In this document: positions 14,661 through 22,767 of the stretch, piece by piece
How the letters are laid out: every line of letters begins with the position of its first letter
Numbering within the stretch: the stretch's first letter is position 1
Source of the DNA: Acidobacteriota bacterium
GTDB lineage: Bacteria; Acidobacteriota; Terriglobia; Terriglobales; Acidobacteriaceae
Assembly (NCBI GenBank): GCA_003225175.1
Contig: QIBA01000039.1
Location: forward strand, 1 to 64,000
Length of the DNA: 64,000 nt
Direction: 5' to 3'
The notes under the pieces: generated by a model
Database searches by the model: none
Seen by the model: the letters and a program-made list of their open reading frames with translations, nothing else
What the model was told of the DNA's origin: nothing
Position numbers and translations under genes: made by a program

Positions 14661-16799
14661 ATGGCAACGCCTGAACTTCGTCTGCTGAAGCCAGAGCCGG
14701 CCAAACGCCGCGTTCGAGTTACGTCACGACGCACCCCGACGGCCTTAAGACTGCTCCAGGCCGAGCGCTCTGAGGAAGTCTATCCGATCCTGCTCGAGGA
14801 GATCGTTGACCTTGGCTTCCAACGCACATTCATCGTTGCTGTCGATTTCGAAACTGGCGAGGTCCTCCCCTCAGCCTCACTGAACTGCTCCAAGAATTAT
14901 CTAGACCGGTTTCGCAGTTCGCTATTTGCGGCTGGAAATCCGGTTGTTGATGTGCTGCATTCGCAGAGACCGAGCGTGGTACGAGACTCCTCCCTTCACC
15001 ACCGCTCGCTCTACTGTCACCCAATTCTCTACAACAATACGACCGTCTGCTGGGAAGCAGAGCGGGAACGACGAGCAGAATGCCTGGCTGTAGACAACAG
15101 TGCGCGCCGCCGCAAGATGAGTCTCGAAAGCCAGGTATGCGGCACCTGCAGCATGCGCGCCTATGCCGCACTAGTTGGGGTTGAGCTTCCCACAAAAAGC
15201 ACACCAGAACTGGTGCCCCTTAGCAATTTGATCGAGATGGCGAATCGCTATCTCTCTCGACTCTTCAAGGTCGAGCACTACTACAACCGGATGACGGACA
15301 TGGACGTGACCATCGCCCAATTGCAAACCGTCATGCAATCCATGAGCGATCCGGTTATCCTGACGGACAATCATTACCGGGTTATCGTTCAAAATCGGGC
15401 CGCCGAACGCTTCTTTAAAGTCCCTGATAGCACCGTCGCGGAAGGCCTCACCGAAGGCTTGGCGCGAGCTGTCGAGATGAATAATCTGCTCTTCTCCGCA
15501 GCACTATCTTCAGTAGCCGTTTCCGGCGTAGAAGCCTCACGCGATCTCACGTTGATCGATGCCATCGAAGGCGAAGAGATGCTCTTTGAGGCCGTCTGCA
15601 CCCCAACATTTACCCGAGACGGCATGCCTCTAGGCATGGTTACGGTGATGCGCGATGTCACCGATCTCCGCCGGGCTGACCAGGAATTGCGTACGAACTA
15701 CGAGAAGCTGCGTGCGGCTGAGGAAGTAGTCCGTCAGGATCGCGACCGTCTGAACGTAATCATTGAAAGCGTCGGTGATCCCATTGTGGTATGCGACGGA
15801 TCGGCAAAAGTCGTGCTTCTCGATCCGCTTGCGCAAAATTTGTTTGGTATTAGCGAGAAGGAGACGCTGTCCGATACCGTTCGTGTCAAAAATCAGGCGC
15901 AACTTGACGCATACGTGACTGCCTTCACCTTTGGCTTTGCCGATAAAGAAAGTGGCACTCTTAAGCTCACCGATCCCGATACGAAGCAGGAGATCGAGTA
16001 CGACACACGTTCCGGCAAGATTTATGACGAGCGAGGACAAGTAGCTTTCACGGTCACGGTTTTGCGGGATCTGACAGCGCTGCGGCGTGTCGAGCAGCTG
16101 AGAGTTGAGCGTCGCATGCTGGAGATCGAAAAATTTGCTGCCGCCGGACGCCTGGCTGCAACTATCGCCCATGAGGTGAACAATCCCATGGAGGCGATCA
16201 AGAACGCCATCTATCTGCTTTCCGATTCGGTGAAAGCCGATGCGCAACCAATCTATGACATTCTGAAGTCCGAGACCGAGCGCGTCGCCCGCATCGTTCG
16301 GCAGATGCTCGGTCTCTATCGAAACAACGAGCAGGTCAAGCCGGTCAACATCAATCTGCTCGTAGAAGACACCCTTCTGTTGTTGAATCGGCAGCTCCAG
16401 CGAAACAACATCGAGGTTAAGACCAAGCTGCGCGAGTTGCCCGCTGCAGTCGTGGCCGCTGATCAGCTGCGCCAAGTCCTCTCAAACCTGGTGATTAATG
16501 CGAAGGACAGCATGCCTGACGCCGGCAGCTTACAAATACGCACGCGCCATGTGCATCACAGCAAAGAGTATCCCTTGGGAAGTATTCGCCTTCTGGTGGC
16601 AGATACTGGAAGCGGAATTCCGCCAGAATTGCGAAAGACCATTTTCGAGCCTTTCGTGACGACAAAAGGTGAAAAGGGCACAGGACTCGGATTGTGGATT
16701 GTTCGCGGTATCATCGGCAACCATGGGGGCAAGATTTCTTTAAAAAGTAAGGTTGGCAGGGGTACGGTCTTCAAGATCGAATTGCCCGCGGTGAGGTAA
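14661..16799 (+). CDS. PAS histidine kinase with cysteine-rich N-terminal sensor domain, in the gvp island
   Basis: A 712-residue soluble kinase with no membrane segments. Seen: an N-terminal GAF-like region (about 35-180) carrying six cysteines, C76, C119, C130, C141 and the pair C160/C163 (VCGTCSMRA), plus H120. A first PAS domain (about 205-325: MQSMSDPVILTDNHYRVIVQ) and a second (about 350-465: IIESVGDPIVVCDGSAKVVL) follow. Then come a HisKA domain with H504 in AATIAHEVNNPMEAI, and an ATPase domain (LRQVLSNLVINAKDSMP, DTGSGIPPELR, GEKGTGLGLWIVRG). Inference: a cytoplasmic redox, metal or gas sensor that signals to the response regulator at 16967. It sits 24 bases after gvpA, so it is probably expressed with the vesicle genes and may control them. 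Confidence 0.9.
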   Translation: MATPELRLLKPEPAKRRVRVTSRRTPTALRLLQAERSEEVYPILLEEIVDLGFQRTFIVAVDFETGEVLPSASLNCSKNYLDRFRSSLFAAGNPVVDVLHSQRPSVVRDSSLHHRSLYCHPILYNNTTVCWEAERERRAECLAVDNSARRRKMSLESQVCGTCSMRAYAALVGVELPTKSTPELVPLSNLIEMANRYLSRLFKVEHYYNRMTDMDVTIAQLQTVMQSMSDPVILTDNHYRVIVQNRAAERFFKVPDSTVAEGLTEGLARAVEMNNLLFSAALSSVAVSGVEASRDLTLIDAIEGEEMLFEAVCTPTFTRDGMPLGMVTVMRDVTDLRRADQELRTNYEKLRAAEEVVRQDRDRLNVIIESVGDPIVVCDGSAKVVLLDPLAQNLFGISEKETLSDTVRVKNQAQLDAYVTAFTFGFADKESGTLKLTDPDTKQEIEYDTRSGKIYDERGQVAFTVTVLRDLTALRRVEQLRVERRMLEIEKFAAAGRLAATIAHEVNNPMEAIKNAIYLLSDSVKADAQPIYDILKSETERVARIVRQMLGLYRNNEQVKPVNINLLVEDTLLLLNRQLQRNNIEVKTKLRELPAAVVAADQLRQVLSNLVINAKDSMPDAGSLQIRTRHVHHSKEYPLGSIRLLVADTGSGIPPELRKTIFEPFVTTKGEKGTGLGLWIVRGIIGNHGGKISLKSKVGRGTVFKIELPAVR

Positions 16800-16966
16800 G
16801 CACTTGCTCATCACCGGGACACAGCACGGAGAAAATCCGTTAGAGCAGGCGGATCGGCGGGGCCACAAACATGGCTGTTAATGAGAAATGTGTCAGGATT
16901 CAGAAAAGCCAAACCGGCGCCTCTCTCCATGTCTCAATCTCCGTGGTGAAAAGGGTTTTGCCTTAG

Positions 16967-17467
16967 ATGTCCTCCGACCAGAAATTCTCGATTTTGGTTG
17001 TGGATGATGAGCGCGCAGTGCTCACTACCTACGGCCTTATTTTGTCGCGCAAGGGATACGATGTAGAGACTGCAATCTCATCAGCGGAAGCCTTGCAGGC
17101 GTTGAATCGCCGGGATTTCGATCTCCTACTCTGCGATTACTCGCTGGAGCAAGAGCACACCGGATTTGAGGTCATCGATTACGGCCGCAAAAAGAAGCCG
17201 AACACGAAGGCCGCGATCCTTACCGGATATGCAAGCAAGGAGACAGCCGAGCAGGCACGTAAAGATGGGATTGCCATTCTATACAAGCCGATAGACATCG
17301 AAGAATTCTTTACAACAATCGATAAACTTTTGAGAGAAAAGTATGAGTCCCTCGAAAACAGCGAAGAAGAAAGCGGGCACAGGCACGGCGCGGCCGAAGA
17401 AGGAAGCCGCAAGGAAGGAAGTACACAGCCTGCAACCGGTCGACGTCCCCGCAGTCGCGCAATTTAA
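16967..17467 (+). CDS. Receiver-only response regulator, overlapping the third gvpF/L gene
   Basis: A 166-residue CheY-like protein. Seen: acidic pocket VVDDE (12-15), phosphoacceptor D57 in LLLCDYSLEQ, the LTGYAS switch threonine and IAILYKPIDI with the conserved lysine. After about residue 125 the sequence becomes low-complexity (EESGHRHGAAEEGSRKEG), with no DNA-binding domain. That last part overlaps the start of the next gvpF/L gene by 125 bases in another frame. Likely partner of the upstream Cys-rich kinase. Output is probably through protein contact, since no effector domain is present. Confidence 0.88.
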   Translation: MSSDQKFSILVVDDERAVLTTYGLILSRKGYDVETAISSAEALQALNRRDFDLLLCDYSLEQEHTGFEVIDYGRKKKPNTKAAILTGYASKETAEQARKDGIAILYKPIDIEEFFTTIDKLLREKYESLENSEEESGHRHGAAEEGSRKEGSTQPATGRRPRSRAI

Positions 17468-18251
17468 CGGCCAGCCCCAATCACAGCAGCAAGAGGGCCG
17501 CTATGTGTACGGAGTGATCGAAGCACGCGACAACGTCAGCTTCGGCAAGATCGGCATTGGTGGCATGGGCGAGAACGTGTATTCAGTCCACCACGGCGAC
17601 GTCGCCGCAGTCGTAAGCAAAACCCCAGTTTTCATCTTCGATCCCACACGCGAAAATGCCCTCGCCCACGAGCATGTGATCGAAACGGTGATGAAGACGA
17701 ACACCATCATCCCGATGAGCTTCGGCACGGTCTTCCGCACGGACGACGACATCCGCGAGGTGCTCAAGAGCATTTATCCATCCCTCAAAGATGTGCTCAA
17801 GCAGATGGCCAACAAGCTGGAATTTGGGCTCAAGGTGACCTGGGATCGCGATCGTATCGTCGAAGAGCTAAAGCGTGAGAATGAAGAGATTCATCGCTTC
17901 CAGCACGAACTCACGCGCAAGCACCTGCAATCCACCTACTTCGCCCGCATGCAGCTCGGACGCATGATTGACAAGGCACTCTCCGAGCGCGCGGCTGAGG
18001 TCGTCCGCGAGATTTACGACGGACTTCGAACTGTATGTGTGGCGTCGCGTGACAACAAGGTCATTGGCGACAAGATGATCATGAATGCCGCCTTCCTCAT
18101 CCAAAAAGATAAGGAATCCGAATTCGATGCCGCCGTAAATGCAGTGGCGCAAAAATTCGGCGATCGCTTGAACTTCAAATATACCGGCCCATGGCCTCCG
18201 TATAACTTCGTGAACATACGATTGAAGCTGGAGAGAGGAACGGCAAGCTAA
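17343..18251 (+). CDS. Gas vesicle protein GvpF/GvpL family with basic N-terminal tail (third copy)
   Basis: A 302-residue protein. Seen: the core starts near residue 53 (GRYVYGVIEARDNVSFGKIG) and shows VYSVHHGDVAAVVSKTPVFI, HEHVIETVMKTNTIIPMSFG-TVF, LEFGLKVTWDR and the terminal KYTGPWPPYNFVNI of GvpF. In front is a Lys/Ala/Arg-rich tail (MSPSKTAKKKAGTGTARPKK). The ATG at 17343 lies inside the response-regulator gene (frame +1, 125-base overlap). No later start is available before the core, so this start looks real. The coupling suggests the regulator and GvpF are made together. gvpG follows after 4 bases. Confidence 0.92.
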   Translation: MSPSKTAKKKAGTGTARPKKEAARKEVHSLQPVDVPAVAQFNGQPQSQQQEGRYVYGVIEARDNVSFGKIGIGGMGENVYSVHHGDVAAVVSKTPVFIFDPTRENALAHEHVIETVMKTNTIIPMSFGTVFRTDDDIREVLKSIYPSLKDVLKQMANKLEFGLKVTWDRDRIVEELKRENEEIHRFQHELTRKHLQSTYFARMQLGRMIDKALSERAAEVVREIYDGLRTVCVASRDNKVIGDKMIMNAAFLIQKDKESEFDAAVNAVAQKFGDRLNFKYTGPWPPYNFVNIRLKLERGTAS

Positions 18252-18255
18252 CGAC

Positions 18256-18603
18256 GTGCTATTCATCGACGACCTTCTCGCTCTCCCGATCACCGGCTTC
18301 AAGTCGATTCTCCGGACATTAGCCAAAGTGGCTGAGGAGCAGTACACCGATGACGCTCCTATTAAAGAACGTCTACTGCATCTTCAGGTAGAACTCGAGG
18401 AGGCCAAGATCACCGAAGATGAATACGTCAAGCAGGAGGCGGAGATTCTGCGCGAGTTGCGCGAGATTCAAAATCGCAAGCGCGAACTGGCGGGTTTACC
18501 TCCGGAGGAAGCGAGTGGCTTTACCGGGAAGGTGAAAGAGGGTTCCAGAGTGGAACTCACGTGGGATCCGAATTCCGATGAGAACGTCGGCCCGGGAAGA
18601 TAG
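18256..18603 (+). CDS. gvpG: Gas vesicle protein GvpG
   Basis: A 115-residue protein, GTG start 4 bases after gvpF/L. Seen: MLFIDDLLALPITGFKSIL, then a helical segment (LRTLAKVAEEQYTDDAPIKE-RLLHLQVELEE) and EDEYVKQEAEILRELREIQN, the standard GvpG layout. Known: GvpG is a small accessory protein usually next to gvpF, as here. A Gly/charged tail (GFTGKVKEGSRVELTWDPNS) is added. It is the last gene of the island and meets the RES toxin gene tail-to-tail. Confidence 0.92.
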   Translation: MLFIDDLLALPITGFKSILRTLAKVAEEQYTDDAPIKERLLHLQVELEEAKITEDEYVKQEAEILRELREIQNRKRELAGLPPEEASGFTGKVKEGSRVELTWDPNSDENVGPGR

Positions 18604-18620
18604 CTCCCCAGCTATTTCTT
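18598..18620. terminator. Hairpin between the convergent gvpG and RES genes
   Basis: AGATAGCT (18598-18605), CCCC loop, AGCTATTT (18610-18617), pairing over eight positions with one G-U, then CTT. The gvpG stop codon is inside the left arm. It may terminate from both sides; the stem is AU-rich and the call is tentative. Confidence 0.4.
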
Positions 18621-19058
18621 GATCCTCATCTCAAATGGATACTCGTAAGCAGAATCAATCCTTATTCGCGCCGCGTCCGGATGCAGCGGGTTCAGCAATA
18701 CATTCGAAGTTGCTGGCACCAGTGCGCTCGGCACCAGCAGCAGGGCGGAACGTTGCGATCTCAGCCACTCGGAGCCGATCTCGCGCGTCTCGTCCACATG
18801 ATTAATCCAATCCTTGCGTAGTGCTTTTCCATCAAAAATCTCGGTACGGATTTGATCATCGATGCGCACCGAAAGCAGCGTGTACTTTGGAGGAAAATCA
18901 TTTGCGCTGGTGTGCACGCAGGCTTCGAGCAGGGCGCCAGCGGGAGTTTCAGCAAGATACACAATGGGAGAGCCGGCGTTATGCCAGCGTCCGGGAGCAC
19001 GCAAGCCGCCGGTCCCACTTAGCTCCTTGTGCTTACTGATACGCCAGAGCTGGATCAG
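18612..19058 (-). CDS. RES-domain toxin (NAD-degrading family)
   Basis: Seen: QLWRISKHKELSGTGGL followed by RAPGRWHNAGSPIVYLAETP, AGALLEACVH and a C-terminal LLLVPSALVP, the R-E-S residues that name the family. Known: RES toxins degrade NAD+ and are neutralised by a partner Xre antitoxin. The usual first residues (LWRIS) are encoded only if translation begins upstream of the TTG at 19004. In that frame the best place is a CTG at 19058 that overlaps the TGA of the antitoxin gene (CTGA), giving 148 residues. No ATG, GTG or TTG is available there, so the start is unusual and should be tested. A 130-residue form from 19004 would lack the conserved arginine. Confidence 0.85.
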   Translation of the reverse strand: MIQLWRISKHKELSGTGGLRAPGRWHNAGSPIVYLAETPAGALLEACVHTSANDFPPKYTLLSVRIDDQIRTEIFDGKALRKDWINHVDETREIGSEWLRSQRSALLLVPSALVPATSNVLLNPLHPDAARIRIDSAYEYPFEMRIKK

Positions 19059-19474
19059 ACGAACATACCTTCGTCGATTTGAACGAGCAGTTCCTCCACG
19101 ATGCGGCTGCCCGCATCGGTCTTCAGCAGCTCAAACGGAGAGCGGTTGGCCAACCGCGGATTCGGACGGCGCAGCCACGCCAGCGCTCTCTCCCGCGATC
19201 CGTACAGGCTTTCAGTTTGGGAAAGCACACGCATAAGTCGGAGCAGGCGATCCGACTCTTCTACGGTGAGCTTTTCTCTGCGCGACCGCCGATGTTGGAG
19301 GGTACGCAGGGGAATCACAAGGGCGCCGACTTCGGAGCGAGTAACCCCAAGCGTGAGCAAGCGGTTGATTGCGGAGGCAGGAAGCTGACGCTCGATAAGA
19401 TTGAGTACATCCTGTTCCGATTCGGGAGGTCGAACGCCTAACCATTCCCCAAGCTGCTGATGAAGAGCAGTCAT
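19055..19474 (-). CDS. Xre/MbcA/ParS-type antitoxin (DUF2384)
   Basis: A 139-residue protein. Seen: a helical N-terminal part (LNLIERQLPASAINRLLTLG-VTRSEVGALVIPLRTLQHRR) that fits the Xre-like helix-turn-helix of this family, then LMRVLSQTESLYGSRERALA, and the C-terminal toxin-binding domain NPRLANRSPFELLKTDAGSR-IVEELLVQIDEG. Known: these proteins bind and block RES toxins and repress their own promoter. It is upstream of the toxin and overlaps it, the standard order for this pair. Confidence 0.88.
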   Translation of the reverse strand: MTALHQQLGEWLGVRPPESEQDVLNLIERQLPASAINRLLTLGVTRSEVGALVIPLRTLQHRRSRREKLTVEESDRLLRLMRVLSQTESLYGSRERALAWLRRPNPRLANRSPFELLKTDAGSRIVEELLVQIDEGMFV

Positions 19475-19525
19475 AATTTCCTCAGAACATTATGCCACGC
19501 TCTGAACGGCAAAATGCGAATGAGC

Positions 19526-20030
19526 ATCTAAGCTGCTGAGCTTCTAAGCCATAACACTCTGAAAATACGGGCCTTATAGTCCGAGCGGCCCAAGTTGCGG
19601 CATCTACTTCGTTACCACGCTGGCTGCCTTAACCTTCAATCGCGGCGCAGCGAACATCCTGCCGACTTCCGAAATGGATCGAAGCAGTTCTTCGTAGTTT
19701 TTCGGTTTGAGATACTCTACGTCCCTTGACAGTAGCAGTTGATACTCAAGTTCGGCCATCAAGCCCATCGCAATCCAAATGAACCGTTGGAAGGCCGGAT
19801 CACCATTGCGACCGCGACCATCAGCAATGTTCGATCCAATGGAGATCGCGGATCTGCGCATCTGGGAGGTCAATCCGTAAAGCTCTTCCCTTGGGAACTG
19901 GGAGTCATTCGAGGGACGGCGAGCGTCAAATCATGAGCTTTCTGCCAAACTTTGAGCTGCTTGAAATCGGTCACGTATGCCTCCAAGACAAAGCTCCGAA
20001 GCTTAGCAGCTTAGAAGCCCAGCAGTTAGA
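19526..20030. repeat. Imperfect inverted repeats flanking the S23 pseudogene
   Basis: Seen: 19526-19549 on the + strand and 20007-20030 read on the - strand share ATCTAA-CTGCTG-GCTTCTAAGC with one gap and one mismatch. They enclose about 500 bases that contain only the broken S23 gene. They could be the ends of a small mobile or passenger unit, or two unrelated copies of a common TAAGCTGCT-type intergenic repeat (a similar word occurs once near 25165). Confidence 0.4.
19604..19974 (-). pseudogene. Four-helix S23 / rRNA intervening-sequence protein, frameshifted
   Basis: Seen: a GTG at 19974, preceded by GGAG, opens VTDFKQLKVWQKAHDLTLAV. Around 19904 one base is missing. The correct continuation (SQFPREELYGLTSQMRRSAI-SIGSNIADGRGR) is in the next frame, and the first frame stops at once. 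The second part runs to 19604 and includes ELEYQLLLSRDVEYL. Known: this is the four-helix-bundle family first seen in 23S rRNA intervening sequences, often found as short accessory genes. An 89-residue form starting at 19873 would lack the first helix. Call it a pseudogene unless resequencing restores the base. Confidence 0.75.
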
Positions 20031-21192
20031 TCAGCACGATCTCCTCCTGTTCTCGCCCTGTCACCTCTGCCTTACCTGGACGCGTGAGCACATTGACCTC
20101 GCTCCGCACGCCGAATTCGGATAGGTAAATTCCTGGTTCAATGGAGAAACAGGTGTTTGGCAAGATTTCGCGCTCATCCTTAGTTTCAAAATTATCGATG
20201 TTGGCGCCGTTGCCGTGAATTGCGTTGCTGATGTTGTGCCCCGTGCGGTGCACGAACTTGTCGCCATAACCCTTGCTGTGGATGAATTCGCGCACTGCCT
20301 TGTCGACCTCCCAGCCGGCGATCTTACGGCCATCGGCGAAAGCCTTCTTCACCGTTTCGCAACCCAGCTTGCGTGCATCGCGGACAATCTCGAACACTTC
20401 ACGCTGCCGATCTCCAGGATTTTCGCCAATGAACCCCGTCCAAGTGATGTCGTAATAACAAGCTCCCGGAGCTCTAGTCTTGGCCCAGATATCAAGCAAT
20501 ACGAAATCGCCCATTTTCAGCCGCTGTGACTTGTCTGGCCGTGGCTCAAAATGCGGATCTCCACTATGCGCGTTCGCCGCAACAATAGGCGAGTCTTCCG
20601 TCACTAGGTTCTCACGACGAAAAGCCTCGAGGATCCACTGCACCATCTCGTACTCATGTGTGCCACCATTGCGGACGCGCTCGCCGATTGTCTTGAACGC
20701 TCCGGCCGTGATGCGATCGATGGCATCACGCGCGATGAAATGACTAGCAATCTGCTCGTCGCTGAGCACCGCTTCAAACTGGCTCACCAGATCGCCCGAG
20801 CTGACAACATTCACTCCAAAGCTACGCACGAGTTCTATTGTGCCGGCGTCTACCAACCCGACGTATGGAATTGCATTTTGCGGCGAATATTGCATGGCAA
20901 GGTTGCGATAAGGAGTAACGATCTCCTGCAGATTTCGTTGCAGTTCCTGCCACGAGGAATAGCTCCTCTTGTTTCCGGGCAGATCGTCGAGATGCCCTGC
21001 CTCGATCCGATGCACGAGCTTTTGCGGCTCCCCTTCCGTGGGAATGAGGTAAAACCATCGCCGCGTGACCATCAGATCGGGCCGTAAGCCCAGCACGCGA
21101 TAGGCAATAGGATCACGATGATGATGGTCATAGAAGAGCCAAGCGCTCAGCTTGCGCTCTTTGAGTCCAGACTGAATGGCGTCGAGATTCAT
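20026..21192 (-). CDS. M24 metallopeptidase, Xaa-Pro aminopeptidase-like
   Basis: About 388 residues from MNLDAIQSGLKE (an ATG three codons upstream is equally possible; the frame extends to 21246 with no family similarity). Seen: a creatinase-like N-terminal domain, then the pita-bread catalytic fold with its five metal ligands: D in FVLLDIWAK, D in CYYDITWTGF, H in HRTGHNISNAIHG, E in FSIEPGIYL and E in VRSEVNVL. Known: M24B enzymes cleave residues N-terminal to proline or act on related amide bonds using two metal ions. No signal peptide, so cytoplasmic. The true substrate is not visible. Confidence 0.88.
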   Translation of the reverse strand: MNLDAIQSGLKERKLSAWLFYDHHHRDPIAYRVLGLRPDLMVTRRWFYLIPTEGEPQKLVHRIEAGHLDDLPGNKRSYSSWQELQRNLQEIVTPYRNLAMQYSPQNAIPYVGLVDAGTIELVRSFGVNVVSSGDLVSQFEAVLSDEQIASHFIARDAIDRITAGAFKTIGERVRNGGTHEYEMVQWILEAFRRENLVTEDSPIVAANAHSGDPHFEPRPDKSQRLKMGDFVLLDIWAKTRAPGACYYDITWTGFIGENPGDRQREVFEIVRDARKLGCETVKKAFADGRKIAGWEVDKAVREFIHSKGYGDKFVHRTGHNISNAIHGNGANIDNFETKDEREILPNTCFSIEPGIYLSEFGVRSEVNVLTRPGKAEVTGREQEEIVLI

Positions 21193-21307
21193 AGGAGCCA
21201 TTCTAAATCGGCTCCAGGCTGTACCGACGGCGGTAGTAGCCGCCACGGCACTGATACTTGGATCCCTCTACGTTCCCAGCACACTAGGGGTATCGCTGCG
21301 GCCACCA

Positions 21308-22558
21308 TTACGCGATTCTTCTTAGCACCAGGGCGGAGTTCTTCGAGCCAAACGCGATGCAGTTGCAGACCGCATGCTCAATCTCAACTTTTCGGCCAGG
21401 CTGCGGCACGTAATCCAGATCGCACTCGGGATCTGGATTGTCAAGGTTAATGGTCGGCGGAATCTCCCCATGATGCATCGCAATCACCGTCGCCGCTACT
21501 CCTGCGGCTCCGCATGCCCCTTGCGGGTGCCCGATTTGGGATTTCAATGCTGACATGGGAGTAGAGTACGCGCGCGCGCCTAAAGCAAGCTTAAGGGCGC
21601 GCGTCTCAATGCGATCATTCAGCTGCGTAGATGTACCGTGAAGATTTACGTAGTCGACGTTATCAGCAGAGACGCCAGCTTGCTCCATCGCAAGCTGAAT
21701 CGCGCGCGCCGGCTCCTCACCGCATTCTGCCAACCGGACGCGATGAAAGGCTTCGCAGGTAGAACCATATCCCACGATCTCCGCATAGATGCGCGCTCCA
21801 CGTGCCCGCGCGTGCTCATACTCCTCGAGCACAAACATCCACGAGCCTTCGCCCACCACAAAGCCATTGCGATCTTGCGAAAATGGACGCGAACCGCGTT
21901 GAGGATCATGGTTCCAGGATTGCGTCATGATCTTCATCAGGCAGAATCCCTTCATAATGCCTGGCGCGAGTGGTGTATCGACGCCACCAGCCAGCATCGC
22001 AGGCAAAGACCCGAACTGAATCTGACGCAGAGCGTAACCCAGCGCATCGGTGGAGGAAGTACAGCCGGTAGTAAACACATGACTGAATCCACGAAACCCA
22101 AACCGCATGCTCACTTCGCTGGAGAGCGTCCCCATCGTTCCGCTGGGAATGCTGAACAAGCTCGCCTGCTTGACTGTGCCCTGAAAGTAATGACGGTATT
22201 GCTCCTCACTGAACTCCTGTGCTCCACCTCCGCTGCCGAGCATCACGCCAACATCGCGCTTCTGCTCGAGTGACATCGACGCCCAATCGATGCCTGCATC
22301 CCGAAGAGCCTCAGTGGAAGCAGCAACCGCCAACGGCACGGCGCGCGAAACGTGCTTGCGCTCGCGTGCCTCGATCCAGGAAAGCTCATCAAAATCGGTG
22401 ATCTCGCCCGCAATCTGCACCGGAAGATCGCTGACATCGAACCGCGTAATTTTCTTAACGCCGCTCTTGCCTGCCAGGATTGCCCGACAGAACTCTTCTT
22501 TGCCAATTCCGTTCGGACTGACAACGCCAATGCCCGTGATGACTGCCCGCTTAACCAT
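21308..22558 (-). CDS. FabF-like beta-ketoacyl-ACP synthase II
   Basis: A 416-residue thiolase-fold enzyme that extends acyl-ACP by decarboxylative condensation with malonyl-ACP. Seen: MVKRAVITGIGVVSPNGIGK, active-site cysteine in VFTTGCTSSTDALGYA, first histidine in VNLHGTSTQLND, lysine in MSALKSQIGH, second histidine in the same motif, and the C-terminal NCIAFGSKNSALVL. The segment GHPQGACGAAG replaces the usual GHTLGAAG, so this may be a specialised homologue rather than the main FabF. There is no acpP or fabG next to it, which also fits a stand-alone role. Confidence 0.88.
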   Translation of the reverse strand: MVKRAVITGIGVVSPNGIGKEEFCRAILAGKSGVKKITRFDVSDLPVQIAGEITDFDELSWIEARERKHVSRAVPLAVAASTEALRDAGIDWASMSLEQKRDVGVMLGSGGGAQEFSEEQYRHYFQGTVKQASLFSIPSGTMGTLSSEVSMRFGFRGFSHVFTTGCTSSTDALGYALRQIQFGSLPAMLAGGVDTPLAPGIMKGFCLMKIMTQSWNHDPQRGSRPFSQDRNGFVVGEGSWMFVLEEYEHARARGARIYAEIVGYGSTCEAFHRVRLAECGEEPARAIQLAMEQAGVSADNVDYVNLHGTSTQLNDRIETRALKLALGARAYSTPMSALKSQIGHPQGACGAAGVAATVIAMHHGEIPPTINLDNPDPECDLDYVPQPGRKVEIEHAVCNCIAFGSKNSALVLRRIA

Positions 22559-22767
22559 GAATGGCCCTCAGCCCTTCGATTCTATGCGCTTAATGTGGCT
22601 AAGTCCGGGATAGGGACAAAATGGAGGGAGCGAACGGGTCATTGGGCAAAGTAAAAGTCGGCAAGCCTGGGTTTCACTTCGGCCGATCACCAGGATGGCC
22701 CGATCACCCGATTCTCGGTTCGTTCAATCACGCAACCACCAGCGGTTCTCCCTATAATCGAACTACA

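Noticed and set aside
18761-19018. 85-codon - strand frame within the RES toxin
   Set aside because: Out-of-frame shadow of the toxin gene.
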